From: Pseudomonadota bacterium
Lineage (GTDB): Bacteria > Pseudomonadota > Alphaproteobacteria > Rhodospirillales > Magnetospirillaceae
Assembly: GCA_023426365.1 (NCBI GenBank)
Contig: JAFAAW010000149.1
Location: 1-26,456, forward strand
DNA length: 26,456 bases
Reading direction: 5' to 3'
Part shown: positions 14,492 to 22,165 of the stretch, one piece after another
Numbering within the stretch: position 1 is the stretch's first letter
Layout of the letters: every line of letters starts with the position of its first letter
The notes under the pieces: generated by a model
Seen by the model: the letters and a program-made list of their open reading frames with translations, nothing else
What the model was told of the DNA's origin: nothing
Database searches by the model: none
Translations under genes and position numbers: made by a program

Positions 14492-15637
14492 CTATCGGCG
14501 CTGGCCGGTGGCGAGCTGGCGCTCGAGCCACTGGCTGTATCGGGACATGAAGAAGCAGAAGGCCCAATAGACCATCGCCGCCGCCACATAGCCCTCGACG
14601 AAGAACGGCCGCCATTCGGGGTCGGCCAGTGCCGCCTTGGTGGCGGCCAGCAGGTCGTAAAGCCCGACGATGGTGACCAGCGAGGTGTCCTTGAAGCAAC
14701 TGATGAACTGGTTGACGATGGGCGGGATCACCAGCCGCAGCGCCTGGGGCAGCACGATCAGCCGCATCTTGCGCCAATACGACAGGCCCAGGGCGTCGGC
14801 CGCCTCCTCCTGGCCGCGGGGGATGGCCTGAAGGCCGCCGCGCACCGCCTCGGCCAGATAGGCGGCGGTGAACAGCACGATGCCCACCAGCGCGCGCAAC
14901 AGCTTGTCCACCGTCACCCCCTCGGGCAGGAACAGCGGGAACATGACCGAGGCCATGAACAGCACGCTGACCAGCGGCACGCCGCGCACCAGCTCGATAT
15001 AGCCCACGCACAGCGCGCGGATGGCCGGCAGGTCCGAGCGCCGCCCCAAGGCCAGCAGGATCGAGAGCGGAAAGGCCAGGGCGATGCCCAGGACCGCCAG
15101 GACCAGCGTCAGCGGCAAGCCGCCCCAGCGGTCGGTTTCCACATAAGGCAGGCCCAGCACGCCGCCCCACATGAGGGCGGCCGACGCCGCCAGCCCGCCC
15201 GCCCACGCCCACAGCAGCGCCGGCCGCCAGCAGGCGCGCACGGCGCTGGTGGCCAGCAGGACGATGACGATGGCGGTGACCAGCAGCGGCCGCCAATGCT
15301 GGTCATAGGGATAAAGCCCGAACAGCATCAGCCGGTGGCGCTGGCCGACCAGCGCCCAGCAGGCGCCGCCCGCCTCGCGGCAGGCATCGCCGTCGCCGCT
15401 CCATTGCGCGTGCAGCACCCCCCACGACAGCAGGGGCGGCACCACCTCCCACAACAGCCACAGCGCCAGCACGGTGAGAAGCGTATTGGGAATGGAGCCG
15501 AACAAATTCTCGCGCGCCCACCCCACCAGCCGACGCGGCGGCCCCGGCGGGCGGGCGGGCATGGCGGTGGACGGCTCCTCGACGTCGGCGGCGGCGACGG
15601 CGTCGGCGGAATGGTCGTGGGGGGAGCGGCCGATCAT
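14492..15637 (-). CDS. aapM: general L-amino acid ABC transporter permease AapM
   Basis: The second permease of the AapJQMP importer; 381 residues, near the usual AapM length. A proline-rich cytosolic N terminus is followed by a first membrane helix (LLTVLALWLLWEVV), a long periplasmic segment with CREAGGACW, and a C-terminal HisM-like permease domain. The EAA coupling motif is EAADALGLSYWRKMRLIVLP. The ATG overlaps the aapQ stop (ATGA), which argues for coupled translation and stoichiometric assembly. Confidence 0.93.
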   Translation of the reverse strand: MIGRSPHDHSADAVAAADVEEPSTAMPARPPGPPRRLVGWARENLFGSIPNTLLTVLALWLLWEVVPPLLSWGVLHAQWSGDGDACREAGGACWALVGQRHRLMLFGLYPYDQHWRPLLVTAIVIVLLATSAVRACWRPALLWAWAGGLAASAALMWGGVLGLPYVETDRWGGLPLTLVLAVLGIALAFPLSILLALGRRSDLPAIRALCVGYIELVRGVPLVSVLFMASVMFPLFLPEGVTVDKLLRALVGIVLFTAAYLAEAVRGGLQAIPRGQEEAADALGLSYWRKMRLIVLPQALRLVIPPIVNQFISCFKDTSLVTIVGLYDLLAATKAALADPEWRPFFVEGYVAAAMVYWAFCFFMSRYSQWLERQLATGQRR

Positions 15638-16809
15638 CGCGTCACCAGCGCGACCTTGGCGTTGTACCAGTTCATCAGCAGCGACAGCGCCAGGCTGATG
15701 ACCAGGAACACCCCCATCACCACCGCCACGCCCTCGACCGCCTGGCCGGTCTGGTTGATGGCGGTGTTGGCGACGCTGACCAGATCGGGATAGCCGATGG
15801 CCACCGCCAGCGACGAATTCTTGGTCAGATTCAGATACTGGCTGGTGAGCGGCGGCACGATCACCCGCAGCGCCTGCGGCAGGACGATCAGGCGCAGGGT
15901 CTTGGCCCGCGACAATCCCAGCGAAAGCGCCGCCTCGGTCTGGCCGGGCGGCACCGCCAGGATGCCCGAGCGCACGATCTCGGCGATGAAGGCGGCGGTA
16001 TAGACCGACAGCCCGACCAGCAGCGCCGCGAATTCCGGGCTGAGGGCGCCGCCGCCGGAAAAGTTGAACCCGCGCAGCGTGGGCACGTCCCACGCCAGCG
16101 GCGCGCCGGCGGCGGCGAACACCGCACCCGGAAGGCCGAGCGCCAAGGCAATGCCCACCAGCCCCGCAGGAAACGGCCGGCCGGTCCGCCTCTGGCGCGC
16201 CGCCGCCCAGCGCCGAAGCGCCCATGCCGCCGCCAGCCCCAGCGCCAGGGCCAGCAGCAGCCAGGGGTAAAGCGGGTGGGCCTCCGGCAGCGGCACCTTG
16301 AGGCCGCGATTGGACAAAAACACCCCGGGCAACGGGTTCAACGCCTGACGCGGCCCGGGCAAGGCGGTGACCACGCCGTACCACACGAACAACTGCAACA
16401 GCAGCGGCACGTTGCGCACCACCTCCACATAGACCGAGGCCAGCCGCGCCACCAGCCAGTTGCCCGACAGCCGGGCAATGCCCACCACCAGCCCGATCAC
16501 CGAGGCGATGACGATCCCCAGCACGGCGACTTGCAGGGTGTTGAGAACGCCGACCGCCAGCGCCTTGGCATAGGTGTCGGCGGGGCTGTAGGCGATGGGG
16601 CTTTCGCCGATGTCGAACCCGGCCTCGAGGCCCAGGAAGCCCAGGCCGGTGGCGATGCCGCGCGCGGCCAGGTTGGTCAGCGTGTTGTGGACCAGATACC
16701 AGCCCAGGCCCACCACCAGCGCGACCACCACCACCTGATAGACCACGCCGCGAAAGCGGGCGCTGTTGAGCAGCGACCGCTTCGCACCGGCAGTGCCCGC
16801 GGCGGGCAT
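15634..16809 (-). CDS. aapQ: general L-amino acid ABC transporter permease AapQ
   Basis: First permease of the importer; 391 residues. The first membrane helix lies at about residues 24-43 (VVVVALVVGLGWYLV). The conserved LGFLGLEAGFDIGESPIAYSP segment typical of AapQ follows, then the permease core. The EAA coupling loop is EAALSLGLSRAKTLRLIVLP. It starts 10 nt after aapJ and overlaps aapM. The protein pairs with AapM as a heterodimer. Confidence 0.94.
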   Translation of the reverse strand: MPAAGTAGAKRSLLNSARFRGVVYQVVVVALVVGLGWYLVHNTLTNLAARGIATGLGFLGLEAGFDIGESPIAYSPADTYAKALAVGVLNTLQVAVLGIVIASVIGLVVGIARLSGNWLVARLASVYVEVVRNVPLLLQLFVWYGVVTALPGPRQALNPLPGVFLSNRGLKVPLPEAHPLYPWLLLALALGLAAAWALRRWAAARQRRTGRPFPAGLVGIALALGLPGAVFAAAGAPLAWDVPTLRGFNFSGGGALSPEFAALLVGLSVYTAAFIAEIVRSGILAVPPGQTEAALSLGLSRAKTLRLIVLPQALRVIVPPLTSQYLNLTKNSSLAVAIGYPDLVSVANTAINQTGQAVEGVAVVMGVFLVISLALSLLMNWYNAKVALVTR

Positions 16810-16819
16810 GGGTTTGGTC

Positions 16820-17842
16820 CTATTTGAACGGCGGCGAGTACATCAGCCCGCCATTGGAATAGAGCGCGTTGAGGCCGCGATCGAGCTTCAGCTTCGATCC
16901 CTTGCCCACGTTTCGTTCGAAGCTTTCGCCGTAATTGCCAACCTGCTTGACGATGTTGTAGGCCCATTTCTCGTCCAGGCCCAACGCCTTGCCATTGCCG
17001 GGGGTGACGCCCAGGAGGCGCTTCACCTCGGGATCGGGCGAGGTCAGCATCTGGTCCACATTTTTCGACGTGATGCCCTTTTCCTCGGCGGCGATCATGG
17101 CGAACAGCGACCAGCGCACGATGTCGGCCCATTGGTCGTCGGCATGGCGGACCACCGGGGTCAGCGGCTCCTTCGAGATCAGTTCGGGCAGGATGACGTA
17201 ATCGTCGGGCTTGGGCGCCTCGTTGGCGCGGATGCCGGCCAGTTGCGAGGCATCCGAACTGTAGGCGTCGCAGCGGCCGGCGAAAAAGGCGGCCGCCAGT
17301 TCCTCGTTCTTCTCGATCACCACCGGCTTGAACGACAGCTTGTTGGCGCGGAACCAGTCGGCCAGATTCTGTTCGGTGGTGGTGCCGGGCAGCACGCACA
17401 CGGTGGCGCCGTCCAGTTCCTTGGCGGATTTCACGCCCAGCTTCTTGGCAACCATGAAAGCCTGGCCGTCGTAATAATTGGTGACGGCGAAGTTCAGGCC
17501 GTTGGCGGTGTCGCGCGACAGCGTCCAGGTGGTGTTGCGCGCCAGCAGGTCGATTTCGCCCGATTGCAGGGCGGGCAGGCGTTGCTGGGCCGACAGCGGC
17601 GTGTACTTGACCTTGCCGGCATCGCCGAACACCGCCGCCGCCACGGCGCGACAGGTATCGACGTCAAGCCCGCTCCAATTGCCCTTGTCGTCGGGCGCCG
17701 AGAAACCGTAGAGGCCCAGGTTGACGCCGCACTGGACGAAGCCCTTGGCCTTGACTGCATCGAAGGTGGCGCCGGCCAATGCCGGCTGGGAAACGGCGCC
17801 GGCCAGCAAGATCGCGGCGGCCAGGGACTTGAACGACGTCAT
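16820..17842 (-). CDS. aapJ: general L-amino acid ABC transporter substrate-binding protein
   Basis: Periplasmic receptor of the broad-range L-amino acid importer; 340 residues. The signal peptide is about residues 1-23 (LAAAILLAGAVSQPALA). The mature start GATFDAVKAKGFVQCGVN and the segments GLYGFSAPD, GLDVDTCRAVAAAVFGD and NTTWTLSRD are highly typical of AapJ. The ATG at 17842 has a strong ribosome-binding site (GGGAGGA). It is the first gene of aapJQMP. The 10-nt gap to aapQ has no room for the hairpin that often lowers permease expression relative to the binding protein. Confidence 0.95.
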   Translation of the reverse strand: MTSFKSLAAAILLAGAVSQPALAGATFDAVKAKGFVQCGVNLGLYGFSAPDDKGNWSGLDVDTCRAVAAAVFGDAGKVKYTPLSAQQRLPALQSGEIDLLARNTTWTLSRDTANGLNFAVTNYYDGQAFMVAKKLGVKSAKELDGATVCVLPGTTTEQNLADWFRANKLSFKPVVIEKNEELAAAFFAGRCDAYSSDASQLAGIRANEAPKPDDYVILPELISKEPLTPVVRHADDQWADIVRWSLFAMIAAEEKGITSKNVDQMLTSPDPEVKRLLGVTPGNGKALGLDEKWAYNIVKQVGNYGESFERNVGKGSKLKLDRGLNALYSNGGLMYSPPFK

Positions 17843-18003
17843 TGGTCCTCCCCCTGCACGATTGCATCTTGGAAAAGGTATTCCCGATCCGCGTTTGGGT
17901 AAAGCGGAGGAGAAACCCATCGGACGATATGTGCGGAAGCCGGGGGGCGCCTGCCATCCCCTGGGGAAGATATTTGGAAGGACGAAGGTCCCGGAAAACC
18001 GTA

Positions 18004-18042
18004 GGGCCGCGGACCCGTCGTCAAGACGCGGTCGGGCGGCCC
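18004..18042. other. long stable stem-loop between the 47-aa ORF and aapJ
   Basis: Outer arms GGGCCGC (18004-18010) and GCGGCCC (18036-18042) enclose an inner stem. In it GACC pairs with GGTC and CGTC with GACG around a 5-nt loop, with one bulged C: 15 base pairs in total. Read on the minus strand it is followed after a few bases by TTTT, so it may terminate the upstream small gene. It could also act in an aapJ leader. The remaining bases of 17843-18099 show no gene. Confidence 0.5.
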
Positions 18043-18099
18043 CGTGGTTTGTTCACCCGGCACACGGCCGGGCCAAAGTAAAAGTCCCGTTTTCGCCGA

Positions 18100-18243
18100 T
18101 CAGGCGGCCAGGGCATCCTGGTTCTGACGGACCAGCAGTTCGACCACGGCCAACTGCCAGATGCGGGAACCCTGAACCTTGGTGTCGGCGGCGATAGCCC
18201 GCAGGGTCGCTACCGAGACGTTCCGAATCCATTCCTCGAGCAT
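18100..18243 (-). CDS. small hypothetical protein (47 aa)
   Basis: A 47-residue ORF beginning MLEEWIRNVSVATL and ending NQDALAA. GGAG sits 8 nt before the ATG, and codon use matches the surrounding genes. The product is predicted to be mostly helical: a short amphipathic start, then TKVQGSRIWQLAVVELLVRQ, with no membrane helix. No family is recognised. It is upstream of aapJ on the same strand but separated by about 250 nt and a stem-loop, so it is probably its own transcript. Confidence 0.55.
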   Translation of the reverse strand: MLEEWIRNVSVATLRAIAADTKVQGSRIWQLAVVELLVRQNQDALAA

Positions 18244-18572
18244 TGCTCTACGCTCCAAAACGATGTTGCGACGCAGCATATAGGTTATGGCCGTCGTATT
18301 ACCACTTCGTACCTTGCATCGGAGCCATGCCTGGAACGCAATTCCTTGTGGTTATCCGTAATTATCGCCGATGGGTGAAACACCGCGACGATGGTGATAG
18401 AAACCGGCCTGCCACTATTTGGCGGCGCAAAATTGACGCGGCCGTGGTTTCTGCGCGTTTTCTTCGCCGCCCGCTGAAGCGCGCGGATGCCGGCAGCGCG
18501 GCCGGGAACTGGCGGGTTGATGGCCGGGACGCTATGGTGCGCGTCCGTTTCAACCATTCGAGTGCGCCTGTC
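18244..18572. other. 329-nt divergent intergenic region, no gene seen
   Basis: Lies between the 47-aa ORF (leftward) and the SEC-C gene (rightward). The rightward frame is open for about 110 codons upstream of the SEC-C start, but the translation is rich in Arg and Trp, has no family features and lacks a ribosome-binding site, so it is not called. The left part is A+T-rich enough to hold the leftward promoter; no clear -35/-10 pair could be fixed. Confidence 0.5.
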
Positions 18573-19046
18573 ATGACCCTGTGCCCCTGCACCTCCGGCC
18601 GCCCGCTGTCCGAATGCTGCGGCCCTCTGATCGACGGCGCCCCCGCCGCCTCGGCCGAAGCGCTGATGCGGTCGCGCTATGCCGCCTTCGTGCTGGGCCG
18701 GCTCGACCATCTGGATACGACGCTGGCGCCGGAAAAGCGCGACGACGTCGATCACGCCGAGGTGGAGGCGTCGTCGCGCGACGCCCAGGGCCTGGGCCTA
18801 GAAGTGCGCAGCGCCGTCGAGGACGGCGACAGCGCCACCGTGGAATACGTGGCCCGCTTTCGCGTGCACGGCCAGCAGATCGCCCACCACGAATTGGCCC
18901 GCTTCCGCCGCGAGGACGGCCGCTGGCTGTATGAGGACGGCGACGTCAACCCCAAGCCGGCGCCGCGCGTGGCCGCCAAGGTGGGGCGCAACGATCCCTG
19001 TCCGTGCGGATCGGGGCAGAAATACAAGAAGTGCTGCGGCGCCTGA
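18573..19046 (+). CDS. YchJ-like SEC-C motif protein
   Basis: A 157-residue protein of the YchJ/UPF0225 family. It has an N-terminal SEC-C-like cluster (CPCTSGRPLSECCG), a central NTF2-like fold region (about 30-130, starting EALMRSRYAAFVLG) and a C-terminal SEC-C zinc motif (RNDPCPCGSGQKYKKCCG). SEC-C motifs bind zinc and are known in SecA, where they help contact SecB and ribosomes; the role of YchJ itself is unknown. The ATG at 18573 matches the family N terminus although its ribosome-binding site is weak. Its stop overlaps the next gene's start by one base (TGATG). Confidence 0.9.
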   Translation: MTLCPCTSGRPLSECCGPLIDGAPAASAEALMRSRYAAFVLGRLDHLDTTLAPEKRDDVDHAEVEASSRDAQGLGLEVRSAVEDGDSATVEYVARFRVHGQQIAHHELARFRREDGRWLYEDGDVNPKPAPRVAAKVGRNDPCPCGSGQKYKKCCGA

Positions 19047-19807
19047 TGGCCGCCGAACGTCATTTCGCCTGCACCGCCTGCGGCAAATGCTGTCGCGGCC
19101 TGTTGCCGCTGACCCTGGCGGACGCCCTTGCCCATGCCCACCGTTTTCCCTTGGGGATGATGTGGACGCCGGTACGGCAGAACCAGCGCTCTTTCGACCT
19201 GACCGCGCGCCTGGGCGCCAAGGTGCGGCTGCGCGACCGCCGCACCATCGCCGTGCGTATCACCGCCGTGGCCTATCTGCCGCCGGCCCTGCCCTGCCCC
19301 GCGCTGGGCGAGGACGGGCTGTGCACCATCCACGCGGACAAGCCGATGCGCTGCCGGACCATGCCGTTCTTTCCCTATGCCGACGACGCCGAACAGGCGG
19401 CCATGCTGGTTCCGCGCGCGGGATGGCAATGCGACGTGTCGGCGGCCGCACCGGTGGTGCTGCGCGACCGCGTCATTGTCGAGCGGGGCGATTACGATGC
19501 CGAACGCGCCCAACTGCTGGCCCAGGCCCCGCTGCTGCGCGCCTATGCCGACGCCCAACTGGCGGCGGCGCCCGGCCTGTTGGACAAGCTGGGCCTGGTG
19601 GCGTCACGCCCGTTGGGCGGCGACGTTCTGCTGGGAATGGCGACGTTGCTGCCCCATTGGGCGGGGGTGGACGGCGCTGGCTTCGCCCGCCGCCAGATGC
19701 CGGTGCTGGACAGCCTTGCCGCCCTGACCGCCGACGATGCGGCGCAGGGCGAATTTCATCACCGCTATCGCCAATGGGGGCGGGAAATGGCGCGGCTGGC
19801 CGGCTGA
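19046..19807 (+). CDS. YkgJ-like cysteine-cluster protein
   Basis: A 253-residue protein with the CxxCxxCC motif of the YkgJ family (CTACGKCCRG, residues 9-18) and a second cluster (LPCPALGEDGLCTIHADKP followed by MRCRTMPFFP). Eight-cysteine proteins of this type (PF03692) are thought to bind zinc or an iron-sulfur cluster; no reaction is established. It is longer than the minimal family, with an extra C-terminal helical domain. Translationally coupled to the SEC-C gene by a TGATG overlap, so the two cysteine-rich proteins are made together. Confidence 0.85.
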   Translation: MAAERHFACTACGKCCRGLLPLTLADALAHAHRFPLGMMWTPVRQNQRSFDLTARLGAKVRLRDRRTIAVRITAVAYLPPALPCPALGEDGLCTIHADKPMRCRTMPFFPYADDAEQAAMLVPRAGWQCDVSAAAPVVLRDRVIVERGDYDAERAQLLAQAPLLRAYADAQLAAAPGLLDKLGLVASRPLGGDVLLGMATLLPHWAGVDGAGFARRQMPVLDSLAALTADDAAQGEFHHRYRQWGREMARLAG

Positions 19808-19808
19808 T

Positions 19809-19845
19809 ACCAAATCCCGGTGAGGAGAATTTTTCGGGATTTGGT
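19809..19845. repeat. 11-bp inverted repeat after the YkgJ-like gene
   Basis: ACCAAATCCCG (19809-19819) and CGGGATTTGGT (19835-19845) are perfectly complementary around a 15-nt loop containing GAGGAG and TTTTT. It starts 1 nt after the stop codon. There is no T-tract after the 3' arm, so it may be a message-end stabiliser, a weak terminator or a dispersed repeat. The following 19846-19969 holds only a small TGATCG/CGATCA hairpin near 19922. Confidence 0.6.
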
Positions 19846-19969
19846 TAGGCCCAAGGGGCCGCGCGGCTTATGCCGCGGGAGCCAAGGGTTTCGGTGAAAC
19901 CCGCCCGGCGCGAGGGCGGCGTTGATCGGTTTCGATCACCGCAATCTGTATGAGGCCCAGCCCCGCCCG

Positions 19970-20422
19970 TCAGTCGCGGGGCATGCCCATCTGGCTGGGG
20001 TAGCCGAATTTGGTGACCCTGAGGAAGGTGCCGATCAGCCGCTCGATGGTCGGGCTGGCCACGGTCGCCGGAATGGCGGGCGGGGCATCGCCCAGGTCCC
20101 TGATGTCGCGGCGGCATTCGGCGGGAAACGTCTCGGCGTCGGCCAGCGCCATGTGCCAGTCGGGGAAATGCCGCTGGGGGATTTCCTCCTCCAGCACCAC
20201 CGCCAGGCGGGAATGGCGGTGGTCGCGCGCGATCCTGTCCAGCAGATGGCGCACCGTCCCCTCCTCCCCCTCAAGGAATTGCAGGAAGATGCCGTCGTCA
20301 TAAAGCAGGACGCCGGTGATCCCCCGCGCGCGATTGTCGCGCGCCGAGTGCGCCGCCAGTTGCTCCAGATCGGCACGGCGCATCGGCTGGTTGGCAAAAC
20401 TGACATAGCCCAGGCAGAACAT
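19970..20422 (-). CDS. BLUF-domain blue-light photoreceptor
   Basis: A 150-residue single-domain BLUF protein that should bind FAD and sense blue light. All key residues are present: Tyr6 (LGYVS), Asn30 (RDNRARGITG), Gln48 (FLQFLEG), Trp89 and Met91 (FPDWHMAL). Their spacing is the same as in PixD (Tyr8, Asn32, Gln50, Trp91, Met93). About 57 residues after the core have no enzyme domain, so signalling must go through a protein partner. The ATG at 20422 gives a usual N terminus; a GTG at 20434 with AAGGAG 4 nt upstream is an alternative adding four residues. No obvious partner gene adjoins. Confidence 0.9.
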   Translation of the reverse strand: MFCLGYVSFANQPMRRADLEQLAAHSARDNRARGITGVLLYDDGIFLQFLEGEEGTVRHLLDRIARDHRHSRLAVVLEEEIPQRHFPDWHMALADAETFPAECRRDIRDLGDAPPAIPATVASPTIERLIGTFLRVTKFGYPSQMGMPRD

Positions 20423-20498
20423 TCCGGAAAACACTCCGCTCCTTGAATCCCATCGCAGCCAGCTTAGCGAGCGGGCGGGCACAACGGCAAGCCGCCGC

Positions 20499-20675
20499 GT
20501 GACGGGCTGCGCCATCAGCGACAGCACCCTGCGGACCAACAACCTGGATACCGGCTCCGCTGTGCAACTGGGTATCCACAGCCGTAACAGCGTGATCGTG
20601 AGCAACACCGTCACCGGCCGGGGCAATGCGGGCGTCTTCGCGCAGGACAGCGGCAACACCACGATTTCGGGCAAC
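20499..20675 (+). pseudogene. remnant of a right-handed beta-helix repeat protein
   Basis: The plus-strand translation reads NNLDTGSAVQLGIHSRN, then VIVSNTVTGRGNAGVFAQD and SGNTTISGN. These are successive Asn-rich rungs typical of NosD/pectate-lyase-like parallel beta-helix proteins. There is no credible start, signal or N-terminal part, and the frame runs without a stop into the terminator and through the tRNA gene. It therefore looks like a broken end of a larger secreted protein gene left between the BLUF and tRNA genes. Confidence 0.5.
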
Positions 20676-20687
20676 ATCCCCCGACAT

Positions 20688-20727
20688 GCGAAAGCCCGGC
20701 CCCCGATCGCGGGAGCCGGGCTTTCGC
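20688..20727 (-). terminator. terminator of the tRNA-Arg transcript
   Basis: GCGAAAGCCCGGC (20688-20700) and GCCGGGCTTTCGC (20715-20727) form a perfect 13-bp stem with a 14-nt loop. It starts 4 nt after the CCA end of the tRNA on the minus strand. The T-rich part lies inside the 3' arm (CTTTCG), as often seen for alphaproteobacterial tRNA genes. It could act in both directions. Confidence 0.8.
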
Positions 20728-20731
20728 GTAT

Positions 20732-20808
20732 TGGCGCGCCCTGCTGGATTCGAACCAGCGACCGTCCGCTTAGAAGGCGGGTGCTCTATCCAACTGAGCT
20801 AAGGGCGC
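20732..20808 (-). tRNA. tRNA-Arg (anticodon UCU)
   Basis: 77 nt including an encoded CCA. The acceptor stem is GCGCCCT/AGGGCGC, the D-arm is GCTC/GAGC and the T-arm is GCTGG-TTCGAAT-CCAGC. The anticodon loop CTTCTAA gives UCU, which decodes AGA (and AGG by wobble). It is very close to E. coli argU in acceptor, D-arm and anticodon loop. Position 27-43 of the anticodon stem is a C-A mismatch. It begins only 14 nt after the NDUFS4 stop on the same strand. Confidence 0.96.
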
Positions 20809-20822
20809 CGGGTCGTGGGGGC

Positions 20823-21131
20823 TTAGAAGCGGCCGAATTCCAGCTTGTCGAAGCGGAAATTGTCGGCGTAGTTCTTGGCCGCCGCCGGCTTCTTGGTGGC
20901 CGGCTCGATCACCTGGAAGTCCAGGCCCTTGCGCTTGGCATAGGCCACGGCCTCGTCCCTCGTGTCGAACTTCAGGCGAATCTGCTGGGTGGTGTCGTCC
21001 GAGCCCAGCCAACCCATCAGGGCGTCGGCCTTCTTGGGCGCCGCCGGCTCGTATTCCAGAACCCACGCCTGGGAATTGGCCTTGCCCGACTGCATGGCGG
21101 TCTTGGCCGGGCGGTAGATACGGACCTGCAT
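20823..21131 (-). CDS. NDUFS4-type accessory subunit of respiratory complex I
   Basis: A 102-residue protein of the ETC complex I NDUFS4 family (PF04800). It begins MQVRIYRPAKTAMQSGKANS and contains the family core WVLEYEP, MGWLGSDDTTQQIRLKFDTRDEAVAYAKRKGL and the C-terminal NYADNFRFDKLEFGRF. In mitochondria NDUFS4 stabilises the NADH-oxidising module at the peripheral arm; alphaproteobacteria have the bacterial ancestor. The ATG has AAGGAG 7 nt upstream. It is not near a nuo operon here, as is usual for this gene. Confidence 0.93.
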   Translation of the reverse strand: MQVRIYRPAKTAMQSGKANSQAWVLEYEPAAPKKADALMGWLGSDDTTQQIRLKFDTRDEAVAYAKRKGLDFQVIEPATKKPAAAKNYADNFRFDKLEFGRF

Positions 21132-21201
21132 CGACGGGCTCCTTCGTGGGCAAGCGAAATCCGGGGGCTACTGATACCGGGAAACCGCCGCCGAGACAAG
21201 A

Positions 21202-22158
21202 CTAGAGCCACCGCCGACGCACCGGCGCCAGGCCTCCCGGCACCAGCACCTCGGGCACCACCAGCCAGCGCGGCACCGGCGGCGCCAGTTCGCGCAGCCG
21301 CGCCACCCGTTCCTCGGTGGTGGGATGGGTGCGGATCAGGCGCAGCCACGCCGGCATGGGCCGGCGCAGGCGTTCCCAGCCGCCGCCCTGCAACGCCTCG
21401 AGGCGGGTGAGCGCGCCGATCAGCGCGCCCGGGTCGCCGGTCAGCGCGGCGGCGCCGGCGTCGGCCTCGAATTCGCGGGTGCGCGACAGCGTCAGCGCCA
21501 GCAGGTCGCTGATCACCGGCGCCCCCATCAGCAGCAGCATGGGCAGAAGCGGCGAGCCGCCCGCCTCGACGATCTCGGGCAGGTACAACACCAGCAGCAC
21601 CATGCCGAATAACGCCATGATGCGGGTCAGCCGCCCGGCCGCCTCGGCCAGCCGCAGCAATTTCAGGTCGCCCGCGCGCAGGTGGCTGATCTCGTGCGCC
21701 AGCACCCCGGCCAGTTCACGCGCCGGCAGGCCGCGCAGCATGCCGTCGGACAAGGCCACCGTGCCGTCGCGCCCCCAGCCGGTGGATAGCGCGATCATGT
21801 CCCCGCGCGGGATGTAGAGCAGCGGCGGCACCCGTTGCAGCCCGGCACGGCGCGCCAGTTCCGCCATCAGCGCATACAGCCCCGGCGCCTGCGACGCCGA
21901 CAGCGGCACCGCCCCATAGAGAGCCTTGAGCAAGGTGGTGGAGCGCACCGGCTGGACCACAAGCACGATCACCGTGCCCGCCGCCGCCCACACGATCCCC
22001 ATGCCGCCCGCCACCAGCCACCCCACCAGCGCCATCCACAGCCCGATGCCGGCCATGATCAGCAGCGAGCGCCAGGTGTTGCGGCGGTGCTGCCGCGCCA
22101 GGGCGTCGGCATCCATGGGGTGGGCGAAGGGCGCGGGGCGGGCGAAGGGGCGGAACAT
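21202..22158 (-). CDS. HtpX-like M48 zinc metalloprotease
   Basis: Integral inner-membrane protease; 318 residues. Two membrane helices (about 32-68) precede the catalytic domain. The zinc motif is HEISH (155-159) with a third ligand in TREFEADAGA. Two further hydrophobic segments lie between them. Family members degrade damaged membrane proteins. The ATG at 22158 has GAGG 5 nt upstream and lies 7 nt after the cbpA-like stop; an in-frame ATG at 22188 would overlap that gene and lacks support. The neighbouring co-chaperone suggests a protein-quality operon. Confidence 0.88.
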   Translation of the reverse strand: MFRPFARPAPFAHPMDADALARQHRRNTWRSLLIMAGIGLWMALVGWLVAGGMGIVWAAAGTVIVLVVQPVRSTTLLKALYGAVPLSASQAPGLYALMAELARRAGLQRVPPLLYIPRGDMIALSTGWGRDGTVALSDGMLRGLPARELAGVLAHEISHLRAGDLKLLRLAEAAGRLTRIMALFGMVLLVLYLPEIVEAGGSPLLPMLLLMGAPVISDLLALTLSRTREFEADAGAAALTGDPGALIGALTRLEALQGGGWERLRRPMPAWLRLIRTHPTTEERVARLRELAPPVPRWLVVPEVLVPGGLAPVRRRWL

Positions 22159-22165
22159 GGCGGCC

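Noticed and set aside
18243..18572. Extended N terminus for the SEC-C protein
   Set aside because: The frame is open but the sequence is unlike the family, whose proteins start right at the first cysteine cluster.
20499..21410. A 303-codon frame through the tRNA and NDUFS4 regions
   Set aside because: Only the first 59 codons look like protein; the rest is antisense to the terminator, the tRNA, NDUFS4 and the protease gene.
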